64,000 nucleotides of DNA from contig CAWAZD010000001.1 of the NCBI GenBank assembly GCA_963786395.1, positions 1 through 64,000 on the forward strand, read 5' to 3'. The notes under the pieces are model-generated. The model was not told where the DNA came from. It searched no databases and saw only the letters and a list, made by a program, of their open reading frames with translations. Shown piece by piece: positions 1 through 8,514 of this stretch. The stretch comes from Fen-1301 sp963786395 (GTDB lineage Bacteria; Bacteroidota; Ignavibacteria; Ignavibacteriales; Ignavibacteriaceae). Numbering within the stretch: position 1 is the stretch's first letter; every line of letters begins with the position of its first letter. Both the position numbers and the translations under genes were made by a program.

Positions 1-1
1 T

Positions 2-2857
2 AAACATAATCCGTCTGATACTAATTCATTATCAAACGATTTTATTAATGTAATTTATGGAGATACCAAGGGTAACCTTTGGATCGGCACCGAAGGCGGA
101 TTAAATAAGTTTAATAGCTTATCCGGGAAGTTCACAAGGTATATATACTCTCCTAAAAACAAAAACACTATCAGCTTTAATAGTGTAATGACTATTAATG
201 AAGATAATTCAGGCAAACTGTGGATTGGAACATATGGAGGAGGGTTAGTTTTATATAATTATGATTCGGATAATTTTACACGTATTGAAAATTCTTCATT
301 CGACGAGAGTTCTAAATATATCTGGTTATCATGTCTAGATAATAGTGGAAATCTTTGGTTCGGTATACCAAGTGGATTGTTGAAATTCAACACTAAAACC
401 ATAGATCAGGTTCTGTACAAAATTCCCGGAGTCTCAGGAAGTAATAATCTCATAACTGCCATAACAATAGACAAGGAAAATACTATTTGGACAGGTACAG
501 AGTCTGGGAATATTTACAAATTTGACCTTTCATCCCAAAACTTCTCATTATTCAGTCCTGGTAAGTCTATTCAGATGTTATCAAATGGAAAAAGAATAAA
601 CCGCATTTATTCGGATTCACGAAAAAATCTTTGGATTTCAATTATGGATGGAGGTCTGGTAAAATACGATGAACCCGGGAATTATTTTACACATTATATA
701 AATGACAGAGTAAATTCAGGCAGTATTAGCGATAATGATATAATGTCAATTCTTGAAGACAGATCAGGAATAATGTGGTTTGGCTCTGGTACTAGCGGAA
801 TAAATAAATACTCTGTTGATAAAACTAAATTTAACAGCTATAAAATTGATCCAGGCAAAAAATATGGTTTAAACACTGGTGTTGTTTATTCAATCTGTGA
901 AGACCATAATAATAAACTGTGGGTTGGAACTACTTCGGGCATAAGTATAATTGACAGAAAAACAGGAAAAGTAAAATTTATAGCTGAGCGTAAAGATGGT
1001 AGGGGTTTAACAAATAATTTTATAGTTTGCATTTATGAGGATAATAAAGCCAATATCTGGATCGGAACCAGGAAAGGTCTTAATAAATTTGATAAATCAG
1101 GTAATTTCGTTAAAGCCTATTTTAAAGATTCCCAACAAAGTAGTTCTTTACCGAGTAATTTTATCACATCTATCTTGGAGGATGAAAAGGGTTATTTGTG
1201 GATTGGCACAAATTTGAATGTTCTCACCAGGTTTAACCCGGAGAAGGAAGTGTTTAATAATTTTACCCTTGATTCGAACAGCAGCAGAACATATGTGATC
1301 AATGAAAACAGAGATGGTTTTCTTTGGGTAGGAACAACAAAGGGTTTATATAAATTTGATAGAAATATATTAAGGGCAATAAAATATTCAGCAAATGAAA
1401 GTGATTATAAAGCCTTGAATAATGATTTTATCTTTTCTCTATTTGATGATGGGGTAGGAAATCTTTGGATAGGAACATATGGAGGTGGACTTAATAAACT
1501 TAACATTTTGTCCGGCAAAGCCGAACATTATTCTGAAAATGAAGGACTGCCAAATAATGTGGTCTATAGTGTAATACCAGATAACAAAGGAAATCTTTGG
1601 TTAAGTACCAATAAAGGATTATGTAAATTTAATATGAATACTCATTCAGTCAGGAATTATGATATATCTGACGGACTCCAGGGTTTTGAATTCAATTCAG
1701 GAGCTTATTATAAAAACAAAAAAGGTGAAATATTCTTCGGAGGATTGAACGGAGTAAATTATTTTTTTCCATCTGATATAAAAGATAATCCTTATATACC
1801 TACCATCGTGATTACTTCAATATTGAGTTTTGATAAAAACCTTTCTTATGATGGTGATATATTAAAATTACCGTTTAACCATAATTTTATTTCATTTGAA
1901 TTTGTTTCGCTCGATTATACTAACCCCAGGAATAATAAATATAAATATATGCTTGAAGGATTTGATAAATCATGGATAAATGCGGGAACAAGGAAATTCG
2001 CAAATTATACTAATCTTGAGCCTGGGGCATATAAATTCCGTGTGCTCGGTTCAAATAATGATGAAGTGTGGAATAATAGAGGTGCATCTGTTAGCATTAT
2101 CATTTATCCCCCCTTCTGGATGACCTGGTGGTTCTATATATTAATATTGATTTTAACAGTTGGAATAATAATTTTAATTCACAAATACAGAGTTAAAGTA
2201 AAGATTGCATCGCTAGTACAGTTAGAAAATATCAGAAAGAGAATAGCCGATGATTTTCATGATGAGCTTGGGCATAAACTGACAAAAATAACTTTATATT
2301 CCGCATTGATGAAAAAAGATTTGCAAGGTAAGCTTAATGGATCTGATGATTATTTGTCTAAGATAACCGAGACCGCAAACACACTATATGACGACACTAA
2401 AGATTTTATTTGGTCAATTGATCCCGGGAAAGATTCCCTATATGATCTGGCTGTATATCTGAAAGATTTTGGTGATGATTTTTTTGATAAAACAGGCGTT
2501 GCATTCCGAGTTGAGGAAATATCACAAGAACTTGGTGAAGTAATACTGCCTATGATCTGGAAGCGGCAGCTAATTTTGATATTCAAAGAAGCGATGAATA
2601 ATATTTTGAAACATTCCCATTGTACAACAGTTGGGCTTGAAGTAAAAAAGAATGACTCTGAAATTGAAATCGTATTGAATGATGATGGTGCCGGAATGCA
2701 GGTTTCTATAGCAACAAAAGGAAGAGGACTTGGAAACATGAAAAACAGGGCAGAAAAAATAGACGGTGAATTGAATATCAATTCTCATGACAAGGGTACA
2801 ATAATAAAATTTATAGGTTTAATTGAAAAAATGAGCAGGTTTTATGAAAGTAAATGA
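2..2857 (+). CDS. Two-component regulator propeller sensor histidine kinase (5' end outside window)
   Basis: The reading frame is open from base 2, so the gene is cut by the window edge; an internal ATG at 188 is not the true start, because propeller repeats (NLWIGTEGGLNKF) continue upstream of it. About 951 residues are visible. Order: many Reg_prop beta-propeller repeats of the NLWIGT.GGG type (to about base 1750), a Y_Y_Y immunoglobulin-like domain (about 1890-2110), one transmembrane helix (about 2113-2187), a HisKA_3 dimerisation domain with the phospho-accepting His codon at 2258-2260 (ADDFHDELGH), and a HATPase_c domain with N box (EAMNNILKHS) and G boxes (DDGAGM, GRGLGNM). Such proteins sense a periplasmic ligand and phosphorylate a NarL-type regulator, which here is the next gene, overlapping by 14 bp. 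The ligand is unknown; related receptors in Bacteroidota often control glycan use, but nothing here fixes that. Confidence 0.93.
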   Translation, partial: KHNPSDTNSLSNDFINVIYGDTKGNLWIGTEGGLNKFNSLSGKFTRYIYSPKNKNTISFNSVMTINEDNSGKLWIGTYGGGLVLYNYDSDNFTRIENSSFDESSKYIWLSCLDNSGNLWFGIPSGLLKFNTKTIDQVLYKIPGVSGSNNLITAITIDKENTIWTGTESGNIYKFDLSSQNFSLFSPGKSIQMLSNGKRINRIYSDSRKNLWISIMDGGLVKYDEPGNYFTHYINDRVNSGSISDNDIMSILEDRSGIMWFGSGTSGINKYSVDKTKFNSYKIDPGKKYGLNTGVVYSICEDHNNKLWVGTTSGISIIDRKTGKVKFIAERKDGRGLTNNFIVCIYEDNKANIWIGTRKGLNKFDKSGNFVKAYFKDSQQSSSLPSNFITSILEDEKGYLWIGTNLNVLTRFNPEKEVFNNFTLDSNSSRTYVINENRDGFLWVGTTKGLYKFDRNILRAIKYSANESDYKALNNDFIFSLFDDGVGNLWIGTYGGGLNKLNILSGKAEHYSENEGLPNNVVYSVIPDNKGNLWLSTNKGLCKFNMNTHSVRNYDISDGLQGFEFNSGAYYKNKKGEIFFGGLNGVNYFFPSDIKDNPYIPTIVITSILSFDKNLSYDGDILKLPFNHNFISFEFVSLDYTNPRNNKYKYMLEGFDKSWINAGTRKFANYTNLEPGAYKFRVLGSNNDEVWNNRGASVSIIIYPPFWMTWWFYILILILTVGIIILIHKYRVKVKIASLVQLENIRKRIADDFHDELGHKLTKITLYSALMKKDLQGKLNGSDDYLSKITETANTLYDDTKDFIWSIDPGKDSLYDLAVYLKDFGDDFFDKTGVAFRVEEISQELGEVILPMIWKRQLILIFKEAMNNILKHSHCTTVGLEVKKNDSEIEIVLNDDGAGMQVSIATKGRGLGNMKNRAEKIDGELNINSHDKGTIIKFIGLIEKMSRFYESK

Positions 2858-3482
2858 TTCAAAAATGATTTATGTGTCTATGGTCGAAGATGACGATGAG
2901 ATAAGGGAAAGCATTCCTATCTTAATTAATGGCAGAGAAGGATTTAAATGTATTAGCTCGTTTGCTGATTGTGAAACTGCTTTGAAAGAACTTCCTAAGA
3001 ACCCTCCCGACGTTGTTCTTATGGATATCTCCCTTCCCGGAATGAATGGAATAGAGGGAGTAAAAAGGTTAAGGGAGAAACTTCCGGAAGTGGATGTAAT
3101 AATGTTGACAGTTCATAAGGATGATGAACTTATATTTGAATCATTATGTGCCGGGGCTTGCGGTTATTTAATGAAGAACACTTCTCCAGAAAAACTTCTT
3201 GATTCCATTAAAGACGTTTATGAAGGTGGTGCGCCAATGAGTACAAATATTGCAAGAAGGATTGTTACTTCTTTCAGAACCACACCAAGCGAGGACTTAA
3301 CCTACAGGGAAAGGGATGTTCTTTCACAAATGTGCAAGGGACAAAGTTATAAAATGATTGCAGAGACTTTATTTATTAGTGAAGAAACCATTCATTTTCA
3401 CATAAAAAATATTTATAAAAAACTTCAAGTTCATTCCAAATCGGAAGCAGTTGCAAAAGCCTTAAAGCAGAAATTAGTTTAA
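2844..3482 (+). CDS. NarL/FixJ-family response regulator (REC + LuxR HTH)
   Basis: A 212-residue DNA-binding response regulator. The N-terminal receiver domain has the acidic pocket (EDDDE, residues 15-19), the phosphorylation site Asp61 in VVLMDISLPGMNG and the conserved Lys in YLMKNTSP. The C-terminal LuxR helix-turn-helix (about residues 148-208) carries the family signature LTYRERDVL and the recognition helix SEETIHFHIKNIYKKL. Its start codon lies inside the end of the propeller kinase gene (14 bp overlap), so the two are translationally coupled and form a cognate pair. The HisKA_3 kinase class is the usual partner of this regulator class. Its target promoters cannot be told from the sequence. 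Confidence 0.96.
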   Translation: MKVNDSKMIYVSMVEDDDEIRESIPILINGREGFKCISSFADCETALKELPKNPPDVVLMDISLPGMNGIEGVKRLREKLPEVDVIMLTVHKDDELIFESLCAGACGYLMKNTSPEKLLDSIKDVYEGGAPMSTNIARRIVTSFRTTPSEDLTYRERDVLSQMCKGQSYKMIAETLFISEETIHFHIKNIYKKLQVHSKSEAVAKALKQKLV

Positions 3483-3720
3483 TATTACTGTTCGCCATTA
3501 TAAAGACAACCAAGATCACTTACCTCTAATACCCCCACTTCGGGTAGTTACTTATACTCACTTTGTTTACTAAATAGACAATGAGATTTTTATCTGCTCA
3601 TCCTTTGTGTTTCCTGTAGGTGGAGAAGAGAACAATACCAACAAGGAAACCGGGATGGGCTTTTGCCCCCGCAATCAGATTATTTAAATAATGATATATA
3701 CAATATATTTAAGGAATTTT

Positions 3721-5490
3721 ATGAAAAAAACATTTTTACTTTTATTTCTATCTTTATTTATATCCAGGGGCTTTTGTTTAATTATCAGGGTTCCTGCTGA
3801 TTTTCCTAAAATACAATTAGCCATAAATTCAGCTTCAAATGGTGATACGGTCATTGTGTCTCCGGGTACGTATTATGAGAATATTAAATTTTACGGTAAA
3901 AAAATTATTGTATCAAGTTTATTTATAACGAGCGGAGATTACTCATCAATTACGAATACAATTATCAATGGAAGTAATCCAATTAATCCTGATACTGGTA
4001 GTTGTGTATTATTTGTTAATGCTGAAGATACCTCATCAGTAATTGAAGGGTTTACAATAACAGGCGGCACCGGAACCAAATGGCCTGATGAACATAGTGC
4101 CGGGGTGTATATTGAAGGAGGAGGAATATTTTCTGCTCTGGCGTCTCCTGTAATAAAGAATAATATTATAATTAATAATGAAGCAATAAGAAAACCATCC
4201 GGAGTTACAAGCGGAGGGGGCGGTGCTATTCGATGTGGAGATGGGGCTCCCCGGATTATAAACAATGTTATTATTAATAATCGAGGGATGTATGGTGGAG
4301 GAATTACATTAAATTATTGTGGTGGTGCAATTGTCAAAAACAATATTATAGTTCAGAATAAAGTGTTCCTGGCTGTTGCCAGTGCATCAACTTATGGCGG
4401 AGGCGGCTTATGGGTAAATGGACATTTAACTAGTAATGGAGATCCAAATATTGTAGAAAATAATACAATTATAGGAAACACAGCTTATGGATCCGGTCCA
4501 TCTGGTTTTGCAGGCTTGGGGGGTGGAATTTATGCCGGCACAAATTTTCTACAGTTTAATAACAATATAGTCTGGAATAATAGCCAGTCTGTGGGTCATC
4601 AGGTTGATATAACCGGATCAAATACTTTAACCTACAATGATCTCGAGGAAATCAAACCAGGGACAGGAAATATTTCACTCAATCCTTTGTTTGCGGACAG
4701 TAGTTTTTATCTTACAACCACGTCACCCTGTATAGATGCAGGAAATTCATCAGGTTCATACAACGATCCACCACAGGCATTAAACCCTACATTGGCTCAA
4801 TTCCCGTCAATAGGTTTATTAAGAAATGATATAGGTGCTTATGGTGGTCCCGGCAGATCCTTTTTTCCCCAATTTTTAATAACCCTTCTTTTTTCTCCAA
4901 CTTCATCAGTGAATTTTGGAAATATATTAACCGGGAATTCAAAAACCATATATATCAAATTGGTAAATATGGGAGGGATTTCATGTGGAATTGACAGTAT
5001 TAGTTTCTTTGCTAACCAGAGTTCGGAATTATCCGGAATAGTTACATTCCCGCTTGTTATTAAACCGGGATATAAAGATTCTGCGGGTATTAAATGGGCT
5101 CCAGTTCAGCAACGGATTTTAAACGACACAGTATATATTTTTAGCAGGTCTACTTCCTCCCCCCTTAGAATATTATTAAGTGGGAACTCCAATCCAACCG
5201 GTATAAATGATAATCCAGGAGATCCAGGAACATTAAAATTAGAACAAAATTATCCTAACCCGTTTAATCCTTCAACAATAATTAAATTCACAATTGCCGA
5301 AAATGAAAAAGTTTCACTTAAGATATTTAATGTACTTGGTGAGTTAGTTTCAGTATTAACAAATAAGGAATACAATAAAGGAAATTACCAGGTGGAATTT
5401 AACGGAAGCAGATTTTCGACTGGTGTTTATTTCTACGAATTAACGGCTGGCAATATGAGGGAAGTAAAGAAACTGACAATATTGAAATAA
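3721..5490 (+). CDS. Secreted right-handed beta-helix protein with T9SS sorting domain
   Basis: I choose ATG 3721 rather than the in-frame ATG at 3691 because it starts a clean signal peptide (MKKTFLLLFLSLFISRGFC) and follows AAGGAA; this gives 589 residues. The N-terminal half is a DUF1565/pectinesterase-like beta-helix (PADFPKIQLAINSASNGDTVIVSPGTY) with repeated N-N-x-I rungs (VIKNNIIINN, IINNVIINN, IVENNTIIGN). Next comes an Ig-like segment of the choice-of-anchor kind (VNFGNILTGNSKTIYIKLVN). The last 80 or so residues are a type A T9SS sorting domain beginning LEQNYPNPFNPSTII. It is probably displayed on or released from the cell surface. No catalytic residues of known beta-helix lyases could be assigned, so a binding or structural role is as likely as an enzyme. 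Confidence 0.9.
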   Translation: MKKTFLLLFLSLFISRGFCLIIRVPADFPKIQLAINSASNGDTVIVSPGTYYENIKFYGKKIIVSSLFITSGDYSSITNTIINGSNPINPDTGSCVLFVNAEDTSSVIEGFTITGGTGTKWPDEHSAGVYIEGGGIFSALASPVIKNNIIINNEAIRKPSGVTSGGGGAIRCGDGAPRIINNVIINNRGMYGGGITLNYCGGAIVKNNIIVQNKVFLAVASASTYGGGGLWVNGHLTSNGDPNIVENNTIIGNTAYGSGPSGFAGLGGGIYAGTNFLQFNNNIVWNNSQSVGHQVDITGSNTLTYNDLEEIKPGTGNISLNPLFADSSFYLTTTSPCIDAGNSSGSYNDPPQALNPTLAQFPSIGLLRNDIGAYGGPGRSFFPQFLITLLFSPTSSVNFGNILTGNSKTIYIKLVNMGGISCGIDSISFFANQSSELSGIVTFPLVIKPGYKDSAGIKWAPVQQRILNDTVYIFSRSTSSPLRILLSGNSNPTGINDNPGDPGTLKLEQNYPNPFNPSTIIKFTIAENEKVSLKIFNVLGELVSVLTNKEYNKGNYQVEFNGSRFSTGVYFYELTAGNMREVKKLTILK

Positions 5491-5534
5491 TCCAGTAAAT
5501 TTGGTTAATAGAGACAGTTAAGGGCTGTGAAAGA

Positions 5535-5774
5535 TTAGCCCTCAATTTCTACGGTCTCGTTTTTTTTCTGACTGTATTCGAGCGTCATTAGCAATTTTGC
5601 CAGAAAGGATGCCTTGGCTTTATTTGTAAAGCACCGGTTGTGTCGGAATCTCTTGACCAATTGATCTACTGTTACTTCACCCTGATTTTTATGTTGGACT
5701 CTCCTCAAGACATAATCATTCAAAATTCTCAGCTGTTCTTGCTGCGATTTACGGGTTAAATTAATTTTCGCCAT
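5535..5774 (-). CDS. Small basic hypothetical protein
   Basis: A 79-residue protein when started at the ATG at 5774, which has a good Shine-Dalgarno sequence (AAGGAGAGA) just upstream; a longer frame to 5840 lacks one. It is rich in Lys, Arg and Gln (MAKINLTRKSQQEQLRILND) and predicted all-helical, with no membrane segment or recognised motif. A cytoplasmic nucleic-acid-binding or adaptor role would suit the charge, but that is a guess. It sits alone between a T9SS protein and the YbjQ-like gene. I do not recognise the family. Confidence 0.65.
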   Translation of the reverse strand: MAKINLTRKSQQEQLRILNDYVLRRVQHKNQGEVTVDQLVKRFRHNRCFTNKAKASFLAKLLMTLEYSQKKNETVEIEG

Positions 5775-5941
5775 TCTTTCTCTCCTTGAATTATAAGATG
5801 GTGATGAAAAAATTAAAGTTGTGTTAATATTGCTATGCAATAAGATAGTGTCAATAACACAAATAGGTCATTTAACCGGAATAAATTCAAAAACAAAAAG
5901 CTTAAATAACGTTCGGAAAAATTTACTTTCTTGGTGTTTTA

Positions 5942-6271
5942 TTAGATTTTTTCCAAGACAACTGCAGTACCGTAGGCAAGGACTTCCGTTGCACCTTGAG
6001 CAATTTCATTTGCATCGTATCTGAATCCAATAATTGCGTTGGCACCTATCTCGTCGGCATGCCGGATCATAATTTCGTAAGATTCTAAACGGGTCTTTTC
6101 ACAAAGTTCTGTCCAGATAGTTATATTTCCACCAACAATTGTTTGGAAGGCAGCACCAATGGTTCCAGCTATTGAACGGGATCTTACTACAATTCCCCGA
6201 ACTATGCCAAGATTTTTTACTGTTTTGTAACCGTCTATAGAAAATGCGGTAGTAATTAGCTTATGGTCCAT
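5942..6271 (-). CDS. YbjQ family (UPF0145) protein
   Basis: The 109-residue length and the sequence match the YbjQ/UPF0145 family across its whole extent: the N-terminal GIVRGIVVRSRSI motif, a central segment before ARxxA-type helices (here ESYEIMIRHADEIGANAIIGFRYD) and the C-terminal GTAVVLE strand. The family forms compact, pentamer-like rings and is sometimes labelled heavy-metal-binding, but its cellular role is unproven. No signal peptide is present, so it is cytoplasmic. It is monocistronic here, and the neighbouring genes give no functional hint. Confidence 0.92.
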   Translation of the reverse strand: MDHKLITTAFSIDGYKTVKNLGIVRGIVVRSRSIAGTIGAAFQTIVGGNITIWTELCEKTRLESYEIMIRHADEIGANAIIGFRYDANEIAQGATEVLAYGTAVVLEKI

Positions 6272-6384
6272 AAGACTCCTTATGATAGTGAAAGGATAAA
6301 TATAAGGTAAAAGTAAAAAGTTGAAAATTAAAAGTAAAATGCGAAATTTAAATATTTACAGATTAAAGAGAATATCATACAATT

Positions 6385-7041
6385 CTATTCTACTTCACAT
6401 TCTATTTCTGCAATCCCCGAAATGGAAGCATGGATCTTATCGCCTTTATTAACTTTTCCCACACCGGCAGGAGTCCCAGTGAAAATAAGGTCCCCCCGTT
6501 CAAGATTCATAACAGAAGATATATATTGAACTAATTTAATCGGGAAAAATATCATTGTGTTGAGCTTTGCTTCTTGTTTTACTACCCCATTTACAGATAG
6601 AGAAATTGTCTCTTTAAAAGATAATTTATAAAGCCACCTCGATACAAATGGTGAAAGGACAGTTGAGGTATCGAAACACTTGGAAATCGTCCATGGATGA
6701 CCGTTTTTCTTTAGTTCGTCTTGTACATCTCTTAATGTCATATCAAGTCCAACACCATATCCGGTTATTGCCTCATCCGCCTGAATGCCGTCTGCGTTTT
6801 TAATGTCTTTACCAATTGCTAAAACCAATTCCACTTCATGTTGCATATTATTAGTAAAGGAGGGAATTAGGATTTTGTCACCTGAATAAATTACCGAGGA
6901 TACCGGTTTAAGGAATAAAATTGGTTTGTCTGGTATCTTGTTCCCTAATTCGGAAGCATGATCTGCATAGTTTCGACCGACACAGACAATTTTTCCTATT
7001 GTTAGATCTTCTTTACTGTTCTGTATGTGTATTATTTTCAT
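6385..7041 (-). CDS. Fumarylacetoacetate hydrolase family protein
   Basis: A single-domain FAH-fold enzyme of 218 residues (YcgM/FAHD1-size). The family signature is clear: KIVCVGRNYADHA near the N-terminus; the divalent-metal ligands Glu69 and Glu71 in HEVELVL and Asp100 in GYGVGLDMTLRD; WTISKCFDT; and the closing FTGTPAGVG. Members hydrolyse or decarboxylate beta-diketo acids such as acylpyruvates or oxaloacetate; the exact substrate cannot be read from the sequence. Its start overlaps the end of the upstream periplasmic protein by 4 bp (ATGA arrangement), so the two are translationally coupled, although an obvious pathway link is lacking. Confidence 0.92.
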   Translation of the reverse strand: MKIIHIQNSKEDLTIGKIVCVGRNYADHASELGNKIPDKPILFLKPVSSVIYSGDKILIPSFTNNMQHEVELVLAIGKDIKNADGIQADEAITGYGVGLDMTLRDVQDELKKNGHPWTISKCFDTSTVLSPFVSRWLYKLSFKETISLSVNGVVKQEAKLNTMIFFPIKLVQYISSVMNLERGDLIFTGTPAGVGKVNKGDKIHASISGIAEIECEVE

Positions 7042-8294
7042 GTCTTTTGCTTCTTTTTTGTTGCTGCAGGAAAAAGAATATTATTTAATATCAAACGATA
7101 ACCTGGCGAATTTTTATATAACGATAATTCAGTAGGAGGATCACCAACAGCGTGCTGATAATCTTCGGGATCATGACCACCATAGAAAGTAAATGTACCT
7201 CTTCCATAATTTCCATGGATGTACTTTACCTGATCGGTGCCGGGTCTTTCTGCAAGTATAATAACGGTTGGTTTAATCTGATCTTTATGAAACATTGTGG
7301 TCTGCCCCATAAATCCTTTAATTACATTTACATGGTCTTGAGTAAGCATCGTTGGTACAGGATCATATTTGGCGGAGAACTCAAAAAGAGTAAAGTAATC
7401 ATTCTCCTGGCTGCCAATTTCAGCCGGCTGAATATCAATACTACTATATTCATAAATATAGGGATTCATTTCAAGTTTGAAATTTGTGAATGCGAGACTA
7501 TTTGAGAAGTCAAGCTTTTTTTGTGCATCGGGATCAGCAGCATCACCATCATACATTGGAGCACAAATATCTGTGTTATGAGCAGCCAGAGCTATATCAT
7601 ATGAATCGGTTGCAGAACACATAGCAAATAGGAAACCGCCACCGCCAACAAACTTTTTAATATCCTCGGCAACATCAAGCATCATTTTAGAGACTTTTTT
7701 ATACCCGTTTTTCTTTGCATCTTTCTCATAGGTCATTTGTGCATCGATGTACCATTGCGCATTACTGAAACTCGCATAGAATTTTCCATACTGCCCTGTA
7801 AAATCTTCATGATGAAGGTGGAGCCAGTCATATTTAGAAAGATCTCCGTGCAGGACTTCATCGTTCCAGATTTTATCATAAGGTACTTTTGCATAATCGA
7901 GAGCGAGAGTAACTGCATCATCCCAGGGATTAAAATTGGGGGGAACATAGACGGCTATTTTAGGAGCTTTTTCCAGTCGCTCTACGTCCATATTATTGTC
8001 ATCCCTTTGGACTGTAGAATAAATTTCAGCTACCTGGGATGTTGGAATTATATCAAAGGCAACTCCTTCAACGCGGCATTCATTTGCAACCTGTTCATTA
8101 TAGTCGATCATGAAAGATCCCCCTCTGTAATTAAGAAGCCAATCTGCTTTTAGCCCTTTACGGAGGGCATTAAAAGTGACCCCATAAGCTCTTAAGTGGT
8201 CTGTTTGCTTCAGATCCATATATATAAAGATCTTATTCTGTGAGATCAACTCAACAGAAAAAATAAAAACCAATAATAACAATTTTTTAAGCAT
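7038..8294 (-). CDS. Secreted glutamine-amidotransferase-like protein (often mislabelled asparagine synthetase B)
   Basis: A 418-residue protein with an N-terminal signal peptide (MLKKLLLLVFIFSVELIS). It opens with IFIYMDLKQTDHLRAYGVTF and contains a DWLLNYRGGSF segment shared by a Bacteroidota/Chlorobi family that databases often call asparagine synthetase B. I see no PP-loop ATP-pyrophosphatase motif or N-terminal Cys2 nucleophile of AsnB, so that name should not be taken as a function. The segment GGGFLFAMCSATDS resembles the nucleophile-elbow region of a class I glutamine-amidotransferase/ThuA-like fold, with Cys as the candidate active residue. Translationally coupled to the FAH-family gene. 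Predicted periplasmic; function unknown. Confidence 0.8.
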   Translation of the reverse strand: MLKKLLLLVFIFSVELISQNKIFIYMDLKQTDHLRAYGVTFNALRKGLKADWLLNYRGGSFMIDYNEQVANECRVEGVAFDIIPTSQVAEIYSTVQRDDNNMDVERLEKAPKIAVYVPPNFNPWDDAVTLALDYAKVPYDKIWNDEVLHGDLSKYDWLHLHHEDFTGQYGKFYASFSNAQWYIDAQMTYEKDAKKNGYKKVSKMMLDVAEDIKKFVGGGGFLFAMCSATDSYDIALAAHNTDICAPMYDGDAADPDAQKKLDFSNSLAFTNFKLEMNPYIYEYSSIDIQPAEIGSQENDYFTLFEFSAKYDPVPTMLTQDHVNVIKGFMGQTTMFHKDQIKPTVIILAERPGTDQVKYIHGNYGRGTFTFYGGHDPEDYQHAVGDPPTELSLYKNSPGYRLILNNILFPAATKKKQKT

Positions 8295-8380
8295 AGTAAT
8301 ACTGATTACAAATTTATTATTCTTAAACCTTTACGCAAGGAAATGGTTCCTTTCTATCTAATAGAAATCAAAACACATGG

Positions 8381-8400
8381 ATCCCCGCCTTCGCGGGGAT
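8381..8400. repeat. Perfect 8-bp GC-rich hairpin (palindromic intergenic repeat)
   Basis: ATCCCCGC, a four-base CTTC loop, then GCGGGGAT. This is the sort of short palindromic repeat that recurs in intergenic DNA; a related stem built on ATCCCCAC occurs at 44132-44163. It lies between clpX and the upstream end of the amidotransferase-like gene and could add to termination of clpX transcripts. Confidence 0.6.
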
Positions 8401-8444
8401 GGCAATCAGGTTATTAAACGAACATGGACACTATTAAAAGTTAA

Positions 8445-8476
8445 AACCTCCGAGGTTACTGAAAACCCCGGAGGTT
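8445..8476 (-). terminator. Probable clpX terminator hairpin
   Basis: AACCTCCG at 8445-8452 pairs with CGGAGGTT at 8469-8476. Read on the minus strand, about 40 bp after the clpX stop codon, the stem is followed by TTAACTTTT, so it is suited to intrinsic termination. The AACCTCCG/CGGAGGTT palindrome also looks like a repeat family of this phylum. Confidence 0.5.
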
Positions 8477-8514
8477 ATAAGATCAATCCCGTAGTTAACC
8501 TCGAATAAAAATTA

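Noticed and set aside
7038..8294. Asparagine synthetase
   Set aside because: No glutaminase Cys2 or ATP-pyrophosphatase loop, and a signal peptide is present.
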